The translations under genes were made by a program, and so were the position numbers. Shown here piece after piece: positions 11,027 through 25,327 of a stretch of 64,000 nt of DNA. The DNA is from Atherinomorus stipes. Taxonomy: Eukaryota > Chordata > Actinopteri > Atheriniformes > Atherinidae. The notes below the pieces were generated by a model that was not told the origin of the DNA, made no database searches, and saw only the letters and a list, made by a program, of their open reading frames with translations. Where the stretch lies: the NCBI GenBank assembly GCA_023101725.1, contig JALJCO010010195.1:124001-188000 (forward strand). The letters run 5' to 3'. Numbering within the stretch: the first letter of the stretch is position 1; each line of letters starts with the position of its first letter.

Positions 11027-14000
11027 GGGCCGTTTAGCATTTCTGTCTGTGGAGGGAAATTGTAGGATAGATTGGGGGATGAGCTGAAGAAATCTCCAAG
11101 CATGACCAAATTCAAAGAATTGAACAATAAATCAATTTTTGAAAAATACAGAAGAGAATAAAATCCTTGAACAGATGGTCACACTAAATTACTTTTGTCC
11201 CTTTTTTTCAATTTTATTTTATTTTATTTTTGTTTCTACAATATTGTCTTCTCACTTTCTTGTCCTTTCTTCCTCTGACAAGGTCCTCTTTGCTGAAAAA
11301 GCCACAGTGCATGTTTGAGGTTTATTTTTACCCTTATGGTGTGATGGTGGATGGATGATAAAGAACTGGATACAAACTTGATATTATAAAATAATGGGTT
11401 TATTACAAAAAAGTCAAGCATCGAAAAAAAAAAAAGAAAGAAAGATCTGCGGAAACTGGTGAACCAATAAGGAAATCCCCTCAAAGTGACGATTCCTTAT
11501 TTAGGGTACGGTTTCCATCTGGAACTAATCAGACTATTAGGGTGAGGATGTGTAGGTTAAGTAATGTTGAAAAAGGACAGAGTGAAATCCAAATGCTGGT
11601 CTGTGGTGTGGTGCCGTAAAGTGACACAACGGCCCAGGCTTTTTCTCATCTGCCGGATGTTGCTGGGCAACAGTGGCTCCAGGAAGTACATAATAGAGAT
11701 TACATAGTGCACTTTTTAAGTTTATGGAACTTCATTTTATAGCAATAAATAGAAAAAGGTATTTCATGTTAGAGTCTTTACTCGAGATCATACAAGATGA
11801 AATAACAAAATGTTAGATAACCATATAAATAATAGATAAACTAGAAGCTAATGCATGGATCAGCTGTAAAGAGAATGAAAATAAACAAGAGTTCACATTT
11901 ACAGTATAGTTTGTCACGGTAGTGCAACATGTCAAAACTTCTCCTTCTAAAGCACTGACAGTACAAGAATGATAAAAACAGACAAACATGATGTATAATG
12001 ATAATGTGTTGTCTATTATAGCCTGATAGTCCGTTCATCATCAATGCTGAAGTTAGACATTTCAGTGAGGGGCAGATATGAGCCAGCAAGACTACCAGCT
12101 GTTGAACTAAGGAAACCTATATGGCACTAGTCTAAAACACACGACGTCTGACTGTGAGTCTGCCATCTCGGCTCCTCATAATCCCTCACCTGTTGATTCA
12201 AAGCTTTGTCACCCTATAATGAGCAAACAACAGCTAATTATTTACAGCCTGTAGCCATGTGTTCTCTTTCGTGGACTTGTCATCAGATCAGCAGCAACGG
12301 GTTAATAATAACTCTGTTTATTTTATAGAAGTTGATGGGAAGAGAGTGCAGACTGATGGCATACTTGCTTTCACCCTGGTCAGCTCAGTCATGTGGTGTG
12401 CGTCACTTGCCGAGAAACATCTTGCCTTGGCAAAGAGTCTCAGTGGATTCTGTCTCTTAGTCATGTTTTTATAATTACCTTACAAAGAGCTGAGAAACAA
12501 GCTGAGGAAACGATGCATCACTTGTTTAAGTAAATGTTAAATATATAGGCCAACAGTGGTTTATCGTATTATCTCTGTTGTAAAATATACGTGTGACACT
12601 ACCATATATTACTACCTATTCCCTATATAAAGATATATTTATGTATACATATATATTTAGGGGCACTTGAATATACAGTATATGCACACATACATCTATA
12701 CTAATGTACAAGTCTATACTTGGTGCTGACTTAATGATCAGTTCAGTCCTGTTCGGTTTTGGGGTTGAGTTAGAGGTTAGGGGTTTTCTTTGGCCACAGC
12801 CCAGGCAGCCATGAGTGGATTATTTGAGCATATCTAAGGTTGCGATGGTCACGTAGGGGCACATGTCCATCAAGCTTGGCCTCTCTGAAACTCGGGTGAG
12901 GGCAGAGAGTTTGGGTCATGAGCAGAATGGCAGGCAGAGGGTCAGCCTGGCAGGCAGCTGGGCATGGTTGAATTAATGCATCCTGACAGTGTGGGCTTTT
13001 TCCATCATTCACTCAAACATACATACCCTGAGTTCATAGAAATACTCTGCTGCTCTTATGCCAGCTGTCATACACAGAAACACACATTCAGACTTCACCT
13101 GGCACTGCTAAGAAACTGTACTAGAGGTGATGAGCGCACTGAAGTCATGGAATATAACTTCTTTCTTAACAAATCACTGAGTGTTGTTCCATTTCTAAAT
13201 CCATCCTGATGAGCACCGCAGTGGAAACTGAGGAAAGCTTCATAATTAGGAATTAGCAACGAGATTTCCATTCCTCAAAAAAAAAAAAAAGAAAAAACTG
13301 ACCCGAGGCTGCAGGGATACTTGAAAAAAACAAAAGGCTCCATCAGCCTTTAAAAAAAAAAAAAAAAAAAACTAAGAAAATTGAAGTACAGTCTTTAGCA
13401 ATTAAAGACAATCTTCACAAGATGCAGCAGTTACCTTTGAGGAATCCCTACCATAGAGCACTGTGACACATCTTTGAAGGAATAAAACAAAAGAAGGATA
13501 TAATTAACTCCAGTTCAACACATAAGCAGGGACATGTGCCAACATACTGTAATGTGCATAAGTTCTGCAGCTATAGCTCCTGCTCAGTAGAACAAGAGAG
13601 TTCGTCATGAGATCCATATCACTTTGTTTCCTGGGCTATTTTTACCTCCAAAAACACGCTCTCTACTCCTTGGTCAAAGGCACAGTTGTGTGTGTGGGGT
13701 GGGGGGGGATTTAGACATCCAGATCCCTAATTAGGCCAGGACATTGGCAGGAAGATGAAAACTGAGCCTACCAACAAGAGCAAAAATTACGAGTGTTTGA
13801 TTCCACAAGGTCTGTGGAAACTATTCCTTAAAGGAAAAGTTTGGCATTTTAGAGAATAAGATTATGTGTCCTTCTCAGAAATAGTTAATTGAAAAGACTA
13901 ATTCCACTCTGAATCATGATACCATACAACAAATTGGATTACCTGGAGCCAATTATTAATCTTTTTCACTCTACAGGTGATTTGTTTATAATTTGTTTTA

Positions 14001-14568
14001 CCTGCACAAAATGTAGACTGTGACTAGGGACATAAATGACTGGTATTATGATATTATCGGCCTATATTATATTAATGTAGTGGATAGTGATTTCATGTTT
14101 GTCAATATTTCAAATTTAGCCTTTTAGTCTTAAATCCATAATACAATTTCGATTTGATTTGGTTTAGGATCCACCAAACGATATGAAAGATACGAAACAA
14201 TACTGCAAATAATAAACAAGACTACAGCATTCTTCACATAACTGCAAGCTTATACTGACTTGTAAATGCATGAACTACAATCTCCCTGTGTCATATCAAT
14301 CTACTGCACATGGTAAACATGTATTTTGAAAAACATCAACATGAGAATCCCAACTCAGACGGAAAACATTGTGTCAGAGGAACTTCAAAATAAAGCCATT
14401 TTCAAAATAAAAGTGGCTTTAACGTAGATATTTGGACAATTTGGGGATCAATGTATTATTACACCGCTAACTGTGACACAATAAACGGGCACCTGTGATT
14501 TATGACCTCTCCCCCTGAAGATGGATCAATAATTAAATACAGTAGCAGTGTCAATTACAATTGGGGGT

Positions 14569-14584
14569 GGGGGGGGGGGGGGGG
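14569..14584 (+). repeat. Poly-G run
   Basis: Sixteen consecutive G, preceded by GGGGGT, in otherwise AT-rich DNA. Long G-runs can form four-stranded structures and are error-prone in sequencing. Confidence 0.9.
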
Positions 14585-15600
14585 TGTAGCAGCACAACTC
14601 TCTGTTTGACTAAAGTGGAGGAAATCATATCACTGACCTTCCAATTAGTGAACAATCCACTGGAACTATAACTGAGCCAACACCATGACCTTTGACCTGA
14701 GTTACATGTGTGCCCCAACCACATAATTAAATCCATTTGAATGCACTCTAGCCGTCAGCAAGGAGGAGTCAAACCTGAAAGGTCCCGATTATGTGATGTG
14801 ACATCTCTGCATACAGACTGAAACTAAGAGAGAGACAACGAGTTATTTCAGTTTTGTCTGTGAGTCTTTGTTGGAATCCCAAACTTGTGGCAGTGGTTTC
14901 AAATCGGGGTTTTAAGAGGAGGGAGTGAGACCCGAAGACAAGCAGATGAACAAAGCAGGTACAGTGTTTCAACCTAAACCTCGTGACTGTGTCTTCTGTG
15001 TTTACTGGCTTATCTTCTTACAAAAAATACAAGTTGACTTGTAAAGTTAATCTCTGATGGAGAGCTGAAAATCAGTGCTTGTCTGAACTTACATTTATTT
15101 TATTGTTAGATCAGTCACTGGATACACACACAGACAAGTGAGCTGTTAACCTAAAGGACCACACAGTAAATAGAAGAACTCTGGAAGTCGACTCTGAGCG
15201 GAATTGCCATTGATCTCAGAAAACAATTCCACTTCCCCTCCTGCTTCCTAGCAAAAAATAGAGCACCAGGGATGTGAGAAGAAAGGGGGAGTGGGGAGAG
15301 GAAGAGGAGGAGATGGAGGAGGAGGAAGAGAGAGAAAGGAGGTCTGTGGGGAAATGCTCTCTCGTGATGCCCCTGCTATTCTTCATGTGCACCCTGTGTG
15401 GACAAATAACTTGGTGTTGGGACAACACAACGCTCAGATGCCACCCTCGACGACCAGCACCTACTAATGTCTACAGGAAGAAGGCAGCCCTACCATCACA
15501 CAGTGTTCTTCGCCCTGCATCCTCATCCTTCAGTTGTCCACTGAATTTAAGGAAGACTTATCCTCCTCTCATCAAAGAACTGATAAAAACCTTTTAGATG

Positions 15601-15638
15601 AGCAGAAGCTGACTGCCAGAGCACAAGGAGAACTGCAG
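15601..15638 (+). other. Candidate end of a gja5 5' UTR exon (splice donor)
   Basis: The sequence CTGCAG followed by GTAAGC at 15,639 is a near-perfect splice donor on the strand of gja5, about 7.5 kb upstream of its start codon. Nothing else proves transcription. This is an inference from the donor consensus and from the common non-coding first exon of connexin genes. Confidence 0.15.
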
Positions 15639-18600
15639 GTAAGCCAGGTAGATCAGTTTTCACACTGAAGGGAAATTACAACAGAAGAAAAAAACATTTT
15701 TATGAATGTTGTGAGCATCATACTGGCGCAGGGCCTATATGAATACAAGTGATGAAGTCTGAGAGAGAAGGATGATATGTTAAAGAGCAGGTACGATGGA
15801 GTGGGAGGCCTGGTATGTGATAGAGAACATGTCCTCCCCAGCAGTCAACTTACTTTCTGTAATTACTCATCTGTTTTCCTGTTCGTATTCTTTCCTCATA
15901 ACTCTCAGAGGAGACAAATATCATAAAGGAAAATAGAGCCAAACAGCAAGGGAGACCTGAAGACACACAACCAGCATTTCATACTGAAGAACCACTTTGA
16001 GGAATTATCTCAGACCCGTCTCATTAACTAAAAGGTCATATTCTTGTTTTTTACTTTCACAGTTATTTTTTTCTTTAAAGAGAAATGATCAAACTAAACA
16101 AGCTATCTGACAGAAAGTAACAGCTACTTTTTAACTGTTGGAAAGAAGTAAATTCATTTTTAAAAATCATGTTTAAGCCGTCAAAAAATACATCCTTAAA
16201 ACTGATCAAAGACATTTTCCAATTCTTTATGTAATGTTTAATGTAACCTATAACCAAAGAATAAACATGCTGCAATATCAAGTGTTCAGTTTCAAGAAAG
16301 TTTTCACTCAAAATGTTCATTTAGTGAAAGTAGAGAATTTCTGTCAGCTCAGTTGGATGTTGGGAAGTGTTTCTAGTTTTCCCTGAGCAACTTTGTGATT
16401 GAGTATGGTGAGACTACAAAAACCTCAGCATTCATTTGTTGTTGGAGAAGCTTGAAATCATCTTGATTATTGTTCTCAAATTTATTTTGGTAAGTAAAAA
16501 GCAGAGTTTCCATCCCTGGAAGAGAAAACTGGTGAACAAAGCATAACTAAATATAACTTACTACACAATCAAAACACTCCTCTGAACTTGCATTCAAAGA
16601 ACCTATTAGAAATCAACAGCAAAATGTGATAGTAATCAGAAAAATACCCCACAAGAGTTTTTCTATATTATATGATGTTTTTTGGAGAAATTTTACTCCC
16701 ACATTACAGAGCAAGTTTCATTTCTTCGTTTTTTTAGTCCTTAGCCTAGTGACAATTTTAGAAGAGTTAAATCTACAGCAATATAACATAAACAAAAAAT
16801 CTATTAAGACATTTGTGTTCCTGTATAAACCTGTATATCTTAAAATTTCAAGACTTCAGAGAAACGGGCTTGAAACCATCCTTAGAATTTGATCTCAGTG
16901 AAATTCATAAGTTCATAAATTAAAACAAATACTGCCGCCTTGGTCAGGGCATGCTCGTAAAAGATATTCCTGGACGACATAATAACTGTTGCTATACTAT
17001 ATTTTCAATATTACTCTTTGTTAGAATCAACTACAAGTAGGAAGTTTGAAAATAGAAAAAAAAAAAGCATCTTGATGAAAGGAAAGTACTTGTAAAAATT
17101 TGCTCAGTACAATCAGAAGTAAAAAATATTTAAACTGAAATTGCATCTGACTGTATAAATAAGGTATAAAGATTCTTTCTTGCTGTCCATCATTGTGTTT
17201 CAACACATCCCACCAACCCATATTAATGTGATCGCAGGCAAGATTGAAAATCGTCAGTTACTGAACAAGTATCCACAACACATCGATAGATATGATCTGA
17301 TACTTACTTATTCAATCTGAGTCTGTGTCCATGTTGCATTTACAGTCACAGTGAAGTTTAAAAGCTTGACTCTGAAATCTAACCTGTGTTTTTACAGCAA
17401 CGAGGATCCCAACTCCCTTTGTCATCGTAAAAAAAGACTCAGTATATCAGTGTAACCAAAATAATTACAAACTAAACAGTGAGTAAGATTTGTGTGAGTA
17501 TGTCTCGGAGCTTGTCCTGTTGCCAGGTATTTAATGTTTATCAGTGACTGAAGATTTCCTTCAAAATTCAAGAGAAAAAGACTGAAACCAAAGAGGATGG
17601 AAATGTGTCAAACACTCATAAATCACTTGTCTAGAAATAACAGATATTTATGGTGTAGAATTTTGGTGGAGAGTAAATTAGCCTTAATTTCTCCCATGAA
17701 ACACCTTGCAGCTGTCTGGCCTGAGTGTTCCAGTGTATTGCCATAAGCAGCTAAACAATAGATCATAACAGGGCTGTGGGTCTGTGTACAGTGGTGGGCA
17801 GATGAAGAGCCAGACAGCCATGTAAGGTAGCACGCAGCATATTGGCCCGCTGGCTTCTGCTGGTGTGACTGATGTATGGCAGCCTAGATCCATGCTGGTC
17901 TGTACAGGGTGGCAACAGGTGACTCACATGGGTGGAAGTATTCTCGCCGTTATCCCTCACTAGATCCACTTTGTAGGTCATGCAATCCCTAAATCTCCCC
18001 TGTGTAAAACCCAATGTGGCTAAACTTAAACATGTCCATTCTTAATTTTAATCCTCGACGGAGGGATGTGCACACCTCCCCTGCAGTCCTGCACCCAAAC
18101 AGCTGCAGCATTTCTGAGACTGATTCTCTGCATGTGTTGACCACCAAAGATGTTACTCTCATAAACTGAAATAACCCTAGTTTCTTTTGATTATCTCAAT
18201 ACTCCTGTTAACTCACAACCACATCAGTCACAGTAAAAAATAACCTTCACTGAGCTGAATAATGACAGCCTGAGTATGTTGGTATTCACCAGACTTATTG
18301 ATGTCTGTTTTAACTGGAACTTGTGAAATTTGTTTTGCAGAAAATCCTTATCTAACTTACTTTAACCTGGATACAGCGTCCCTGGTATCATTTCACATAA
18401 GACTGAAGAGCAAGAAACATTGTTGGATAAAAAGAAATACTGCACAATCAGCTTACAAAATGCAGACCGTGGGAACAGATGCATTAGGACTCTAAGGTCA
18501 GCTTGGCACATTTCATCCATTTTCTGACACAAGAAAATGGAACTAAAAGCACTACATAAAGTCACCAGTTGCCAATTGTCCCCTTTTTCCCCTTCTTTCT

Positions 18601-19639
18601 CAACTATCAAGTATGTTATCTTTCCTCCCAATAAATGTTTTTATGTCTGCAGTTTCAAGACCAGTTTTGGATTTATGGCAAAAACTAGCTTGTGACAATA
18701 ACTCATGAATGAAAAATGTCAAATATATGAATATATATTCATGTGGGAAAATCATTCCCACAAAATGCTGTATTAATAATGAAAAAATGGAGATGTGTAC
18801 AATTAAAGTTTAATCAAATAGTGAACAGCGTTAAATTTTTAATAAATCAAACTACTGTAAAAGCTGTAAACCAACTTAACATATTCATCCAGTAACATTA
18901 TTATTTATAAAATACTGTTACTTTAAAAAGGGGGGGGTACAAGAAAATTTTGAGGATTCAGATTTGAGACTGAACAGTATTTATTACCAAGTAAACTTGT
19001 TAGCTAAGACGATGACAGATAAAATTTGTTGGCTCAAAGATTTGCACCTGGAATTATAAACTAACGATCTAGTAAATAAAAACATTTAGCTTCACAAGGT
19101 TTTGATGCGTCATTGGAATTATAATCTAATTAATGTTAAATGGATTCGTGCTAGCTACTGGAAGCACTGAAAAAGTGAGAATGCTAACAGTTTATTGCAT
19201 AACCAGCTCATAAATACTAACCCGAGTGAATCGGTAGGGGTAGATGCGAGGTTCAGGACTTAAATGAAATGAGTTCAGCTGAATACATATGGACGGGACC
19301 CTCCTTTATGTGTATTATTTGGGCAAATTTGTTCCTTTTACTTTCCTTACTTGTTCCTTCCTAAAGACAAAAGCGACCATTTACCTTTGATGCTGTAATC
19401 TCAAGATGAGTAGTCGCCATTCCCTTATTTCCAAATAACCACACTCTGTAACTAGTCGTCATGAGATCATGAGTTGATGAAGGTGATTGAATAAGTATAT
19501 GCAACTAGTTTAAAATGTTGCAGTTGGTCAGAATCTATAACAGCAGTTTGAGGCAAGTCTGTTCTTCAGTTTGTCATCTGACAATGGCTTTCCTCAACTA
19601 CAATATAGTAAATCCTCTGTTTTCACTGTGGTTTTAGAA

Positions 19640-19745
19640 AATAATGAAACCTTTATTTTGAGATAACATAAATAATCGCGTTATCTCAAGAAAACAATCC
19701 TTGTTTCTCAGGATAACAAGATAGTTTGTTATCTTGTGATAATGA
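19640..19745. repeat. Palindromic TTATCTC/GAGATAA repeat patch
   Basis: Alternating GAGATAAC, GTTATCTC, GATAACAAGATA and TTATCTTGTGATAA motifs form overlapping inverted repeats, as seen in common fish interspersed repeats. No target duplication is clear. Confidence 0.4.
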
Positions 19746-22700
19746 TGTTTTGGTTTTTTTTTAAATATATTTCAAGCATGGCTGCTATCGGCTTCCATAC
19801 TTCAGAATATGTTACATAAAACTAAGCAAATAACTGAGTTTTCACACCATATTTCACATTTTTAGGATAATTATATTGTCTGATAATGTGCGTTGAGCTT
19901 GCTTTACTAAAGTTGACCTTTATTGACAACAAATTCCCTTTTACACATAGTGATACAATCGTGCTTAATGCATGACAGAGTGTAAATACTATTTCCTCTG
20001 CTGATGAGAGTGTAAACATGGTCAAATAGCAGGAAGTAAGCTAATGAAATGCAAGCTGCACCATTTATGAGGATAGGATGGAGCAAAGACTTAGAGAATC
20101 CAGTACAGAAAGATGCAAACGCAGCTTTGCCCTGCACTGTTTTCAGCCCGCATAGATTGCATACTGAAGCTCTTCAACCCAACAGCCAGGCAGTAAAACT
20201 GTCAGTTGTGTTTTATGAATGTTTAGGGTTAAAAATGATTGTTGAATAACTTTGGATGTTTCCATTTATTACAGTGAAGTTCAAATTCATGCTCTGAGAC
20301 ATCTTAAAACTAATGCTCTGCGTGCCGCAACACAGCAATAAAAGGTTCTGCTGAATCTTCATCCAGGGTTTTTCCTGCCTCGGCCTTTATCGCCACAGCT
20401 GTCACAGATTCTTGAATCAGAGGCAACAGTGAGGAGCGTCCAGCAGATTGCAGGATTTACTGATGTGTTGCCGGGTAGAGAAAATGAGCTGCTTTTTTCC
20501 TGTTGTGTCTGCAGCAGGTCACAGAAGGAGCCATTTCTTTGTGGTGATTCAGAGCAGTTGCCCCCCTCTCAGCTGTCTGGCCACGTTCCAGACCAGCTCG
20601 ACATTAGCGCGTGCACATCTGATGGAAAATTTTCATGCAGCCACTGACAGTGAGTCCCGTTTAAGTTTACCTTGAAATAGTAAAATGATGTCATTCCTAG
20701 CCTAAGTTAACGCTAAGTATATTTTCTCTCTTAGTTTAATCATATTTCAATCATAGATTTTGTTTCCATGAAGCTTCCATGAGTTCATCCCTGACATTTT
20801 GATCAACGTCAAATAGAAGTAAGTCATAGGTGAATAATGTCCTGTTTAAACAGTTTGCCATTCTGGATACCTTATAGCCAGATTGTCCATTACCTCTCCA
20901 TTACTCTGCCACTGAGATTATAAACAAACCTGACAGCTGTGACGGTCCACAGGCAAACCAGAGCGCCCAGCAAAGGGTGCAACGTATCACAGTAAATCCC
21001 TGGTTATTGCCAGCAGCTAGAGTATGACAGACAGCCAGTAGTGACAAAAAGTGCATTTAAATGATGAAATGGTTCACCGAGAGAGCTCGGCCGTGACCTC
21101 TGACCCTCCCACTCCTGGATTCTTTTAATGCTTCGCTCCTTTGGTGCTCCGGAAATCATATTGTTTAGGATTGTTTCCTTTGAGAGCAGAGACAGGTAGT
21201 GAAAGGAAGGAGACAAAGACTGCTTTTTCTCAGCAGTGAAGCTGAATTCTGCTTTCTGGCTTACCCCAAAAAATAATCAACTCTTTGGTTGATTAACCCT
21301 GGTGACTTTGTTGATCCCCAGACTTCCATTTATGCCACCCAGCAATGTGTTTTTGAGTCCTCGACGCCTCATTTATAACTAAATTAAAGCAAACCAAAGA
21401 AAAAATGACTAAAACATTTTTTCGAAAAGGTTTTTTTTTTTTTTGGTCTTGCTTTTGTTCATGAATATTTTTCTTCTTACCTTCAAACCAGTAAGAGAGC
21501 ATCACAAGGCTGAGCTTTAATTACACGGTGTACACAGGTAAGGAAGGCCTGTTGTCAGTCTTAGCTGATAAGAGCAAGGCTGTTTTAATGTGCAACCTCC
21601 TGCCATTGTGCAGACTGGACTCTCACTCCCTTCCTCCAGCTCTCAGTCTGTTTGTGATTTACTTCCACAAAAGATCATCAGTTGTATCCGTGCAAGGCTA
21701 TGAGCCAGTTCCCGAGTGAGACCTGGATCCAGTTCGCCAGCTGGTTTCCAAACTATAACAGGTATTAGGTGTTGCAGGAAAAATCTAACAAAAGACAAAC
21801 AAGCTTTCCTGTGATTTGAATTAGCACATCAGCTGCGGGTGCTGATAGAAGCTGAATATCTCCTCTCCCAAATGTTGCCATAAGGGTGGTCTGTTTCCTG
21901 CTGATTTTCCATCTTATTGCCTTATATATACTTAATTCGGACACTGAGGGAGGAGAGACAGATAGAGGGACAAATGGTCATGGTCATTCAGATCATTACT
22001 TTCCAACTCGTAGCCAGAGTCGGCCAGTCAAAGCTAGGCAGAGTAGACTGAGGTGTTAACTTACTCTGGAAGCAACCACTCTTGGATTACATTCAGGATG
22101 AGGTGGAAGTTGGTAAGAGGGGGCATCAATTCCCTGCTTTTCCCTTTTTGTGATTGTAGTTGCTATACTGTATATCATTTTTCCACTTTGCACACCATTA
22201 AAGCTTTTCACAACTGTATACATTTTCTACAGCCTTGCCAAGTTAGGGCAGTAACGTCAACTGTGTGACGTATTGAGAAAAAAACTTGTTTCAGCTGCTC
22301 TGCCTTACAGCTCATTTGTCTTTGCATTGTATGAAAGTTGCCACACTAATACGAAGCATATAGAAGTTGGAGGTCGTCCCTAATGGGCTTTTTTTAACCT
22401 CTCAGTGATGGGGGTCATTTATGGCACCCATAAAGCTGCCGGGCTAACTGCCTTATAGGGTCATTCTCAGCTCAGACCCGCTAGCCTGTCACTGCCATGT
22501 TTGGGTCTCAGCAGGACTCTGACAAATGCTTGAGTCAAGAGATGAAGCACACACACTAACTTAGATGGAGGGATCTGATTGACGCCACCCAAGAGATGGG
22601 GATCAGTAGGCAGGTTTGGGTCGTCACTGAGAGAAAATCAAAGCAACCGCTCTGTTGCTGCCAGTGAAGTCTGCTGATGATGCAGGCAGCTCAGGCCAGG

Positions 22701-23171
22701 TCACAGCTTGAAAAGGACAAAGTCTTCTAGCGTTGACTCCGTTCCCCTCTCTGCCTGTCTGTCATGCGTAATTTGGAGAGAATTCAAACAAACATAATAT
22801 TGAATCATTTCTCTTGAAACAATATTATTTACTTTTACATGATTCTTAAGTTTCCTTTCCCATCTCGGTTTCCCTCTCTCATGGGAAAATGGTTGTTCTC
22901 ATGCCACAGTATCCAGCCCCCCAGCAATTCACAGGCTATTTTTATGCACACAATGCCACACACACTCATGTCATTCCATTCAGCAGGAATGTGCGAAACC
23001 TATAGCTGCCTATGACTTATTATTTGTATTTCTCTCCCCCCCCTTCATCTGCTCTGTTCATGTTCCACCTTAGAAACTTCACCTTTTCACCTCTGCTGAT
23101 CCCTCCTTTCACCTTTCCTGCCCTCCCTTCCCAGCCTCTGTGTCTCAGGTGTGTTCGGGCTGTGAGCAGTG

Positions 23172-24320
23172 ATGGGTGACTGGAGTCTTCTGGGGAATTT
23201 CCTGGAGGAAGTCCAAGAACACTCCACCTCGGTAGGAAAGGTCTGGCTCACCATCCTTTTTATCTTCCGTATCCTGGTGCTGGGCACGGCGGCGGAGTCT
23301 TCCTGGGGCGACGAGCAGAGCGACTTCCTTTGTGACACTCAGCAGCCTGGTTGCACCAACGTGTGTTATGACAGTGCTTTCCCCATCGCCCACATCCGCT
23401 ATTGGGTGCTCCAGATTGTGTTTGTCTCCACGCCATCCCTCATTTACATGGGCCATGCAATGCACATAGTGCGCAGGGAGGAGAAGCAGAGGAAGAAGGA
23501 GCAGGATGAGAGGGAAGCAAGGGGGGAGGATAGAGCAGACCTGCCAGGGGAGAAAGAGTACCTCCAGCAGAGAGAGAGTGGAAAGGAGATTACGTCTGAT
23601 GGAGTTGGTCGTCTTCGCCTTAAAGGTGCCTTGCTGCAGACTTATATCTTGAGCATCCTGATCCGAACTGTGATGGAGGTGACGTTCATAGTGGTGCAGT
23701 ATCTCATTTACGGGGTGTTCCTCAAGGCGCTGTACCATTGCAAAACTTTGCCCTGCCCCAACCCTGTCAACTGCTACATGTCTCGACCCACAGAGAAGAA
23801 TATTTTCATTGTTTTCATGCTGGTGGTCGCTGGCGTGTCTCTTCTCCTCTCTGTGTTGGAGCTCTATCATCTTGGCTGGAAGAGCATAAGGAAGTGCATG
23901 CGCAAAAAGATGATGCAAAGGAACAGCCATAGAACAGTGACGGTGGCTGTGTCGGCAGCCTTGGAGCCCAACACACCATCGAGACCCTCCGCCTCCTGCA
24001 CTCCACCGCCTGACTTCAACCAGTGCCTGAAAGCTCAGAGTTCCATGAGCCCCATGGCTTCCATGGCCTCGCATCCTTTCAACAACAGGATGGCGCTGCA
24101 GCAGAACTCGGCCAACCTGGCCACCGAGCGGTACCGCAGCTGTGATAACCTGGATGACGAGGAGGACTTCCTGAGGATGAGATATGAGCAGGCACCCGCG
24201 GAGCTACCCAACAACTGCTCACCACTGCTGCTGCACTCTGGCTGCATGAAGAACAAACGGCGCCTCAGCAAGACCAGCGGAACCAGCAGCCGTGCACGCC
24301 AAGACGACCTAGCGGTATAG
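23172..24320 (+). CDS. gja5: Gap junction alpha-5 (connexin 40-type) protein
   Basis: Single-exon coding region of 382 residues for a connexin, the subunit of hexameric plasma-membrane hemichannels that dock to form gap junctions. The start is the ATG of [14 protein letters not shown], the standard connexin N-terminus; the GTG codon just before it is not used. Membrane segments lie near residues 23-43, 77-95, 157-183 and 209-229. The extracellular loops carry the diagnostic cysteines: C54, C61, C65 in loop 1 and C190, C195, C201 in loop 2. SRPTEKN follows loop 2 at 204-210. The cytoplasmic tail matches the GJA5 class rather than GJA1, GJA3 or GJA8: [12 protein letters not shown] (275-286), [22 protein letters not shown], and the PDZ-type end DDLAV. 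Human GJA5 is 358 residues from memory; the extra length is in the charged cytoplasmic loop (101-150) and tail. In zebrafish the gja5 paralogue Cx41.8 (leopard) controls pigment pattern. Which fish paralogue (a or b) this is cannot be decided here. A splice acceptor TGTGTCTCAG just upstream fits a spliced 5' UTR. Confidence 0.95.
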   Translation: MGDWSLLGNFLEEVQEHSTSVGKVWLTILFIFRILVLGTAAESSWGDEQSDFLCDTQQPGCTNVCYDSAFPIAHIRYWVLQIVFVSTPSLIYMGHAMHIVRREEKQRKKEQDEREARGEDRADLPGEKEYLQQRESGKEITSDGVGRLRLKGALLQTYILSILIRTVMEVTFIVVQYLIYGVFLKALYHCKTLPCPNPVNCYMSRPTEKNIFIVFMLVVAGVSLLLSVLELYHLGWKSIRKCMRKKMMQRNSHRTVTVAVSAALEPNTPSRPSASCTPPPDFNQCLKAQSSMSPMASMASHPFNNRMALQQNSANLATERYRSCDNLDDEEDFLRMRYEQAPAELPNNCSPLLLHSGCMKNKRRLSKTSGTSSRARQDDLAV

Positions 24321-24500
24321 ATTCAGCAGAGAGCAGTTGATGAAGGCAGAGAGCAGAAAGGGATGGACTTTCAGATCCAAAGAGGAAGGACACAGGCATC
24401 ATCAGCACAGGCTAACAGTGCAATCTCTAACACTGTGGCCTGCTGCTTGACTGCAAAAGATGGGTTTGATGTCAAAGAAGGAACGCCCTAAGATGTTTAA

Positions 24501-25105
24501 GGGCGCATTCAGAAAGCATAGTCCGCGAGTCTCGGTCCGTTTGGGGACTCGGTTCGGTTGGGGGCGGGGGTGGTCTTCCGGACCGAGATCGCGTTCACGT
24601 TGCACTATTGGCAAACGAGCCAAACGGGCCAAGAATGAGAATCTCAGGTGGTGCTGCTTTCAGATTCACCTTAGATGAGGACAAGACGCACGTACAAGAA
24701 GGTTCTCACAACTTCTGTTCCCTCCACTAAGCGACATTATTTTTGTACGAGGAGCTGGATATGATTTCATCAGATCAAATATCGTTTAAAGCTTTTACTT
24801 CCTCGTAACTCCACGTCTGACCATGAGCCATCTTTATAAGTACCACAGTCCCACACATGTGTTTGTTGTCGTAGCGTTTACCCACGTTGTCCAACGTTTG
24901 ACCCACAATGCCAAAGCAACTTGTAGTCCACTTCCTGTCTTTGGTTCACTTGAATCGGACCGAGACCTGCGTTTGCAGGTGGACCGAGTACGGTTATCTG
25001 TTCCGGATCAGAGTCCGTTTGCGCATTCACAACTCCCCCAAACGAAGCGGACTTTCCAAGCAAACGAACTCTGATTCAAATCAAAAAAGCTTTGTGAATG
25101 CGCCC
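24501..25105. mobile_element. Harbinger-like MITE beside or in the gja5 3' UTR, 605 bp
   Basis: The terminal inverted repeats are GGGCGCATTCAGAAAGC at the left and the inverse of GCTTTGTGAATGCGCCC at the right (one or two mismatches in 17). TAA lies directly outside both ends (24,498-24,500 and 25,106-25,108), the TWA target duplication typical of PIF/Harbinger. Subterminal GGTCCGTTTGG and CGGTTCGGTT motifs are GC-richer than the surroundings. There is no transposase. It starts 180 bp after the gja5 stop, so it probably lies in the transcript. Confidence 0.75.
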
Positions 25106-25327
25106 TAAGAGGACTTTAAGAGGACTGCTTTACATGTTTGCGAGCTGAAGGTGTGTCCTAAAGCTGCAAAACAAACTGCAAAATGAGAATATTGAGAACA
25201 GGGTAACAGGTGTGATACCTGACTATTGCACATTTCATGCTTTCCTTAAGGCTGAAACAAAGGGATGAGAATACATGATACATGTTTTTATGTGAGGAAG
25301 CTTTTGGATTTATCTTAAGACAAAGCA

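Larger units (their letters stand above)
11027..23150. other. 12 kb upstream of gja5 without a supported coding gene
   Basis: AT-rich non-coding DNA with short A-runs (13,277 and 13,352), a 16-G run (14,569-14,584), a palindromic GAGATAAC/GTTATCTC repeat patch (19,640-19,745) and a T-run (21,429-21,444). Open frames of up to about 107 codons (15,274-15,597, Glu/Arg rich then Ser/Pro rich) show no protein family. The region probably holds 5' non-coding exon(s) and regulatory DNA of gja5, because connexin genes of this class normally have a spliced 5' UTR. Confidence 0.5.

Noticed and set aside
15274..15597. 107-codon open frame with Glu-rich start
   Set aside because: The Glu/Arg part comes from a GAGGAG repeat and the rest has no family likeness; it more likely overlaps non-coding 5' sequence of gja5.
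23145..24074. 309-codon open frame antisense to gja5
   Set aside because: It overlaps the connexin coding exon on the opposite strand, has no family features and is a shadow of the real gene.
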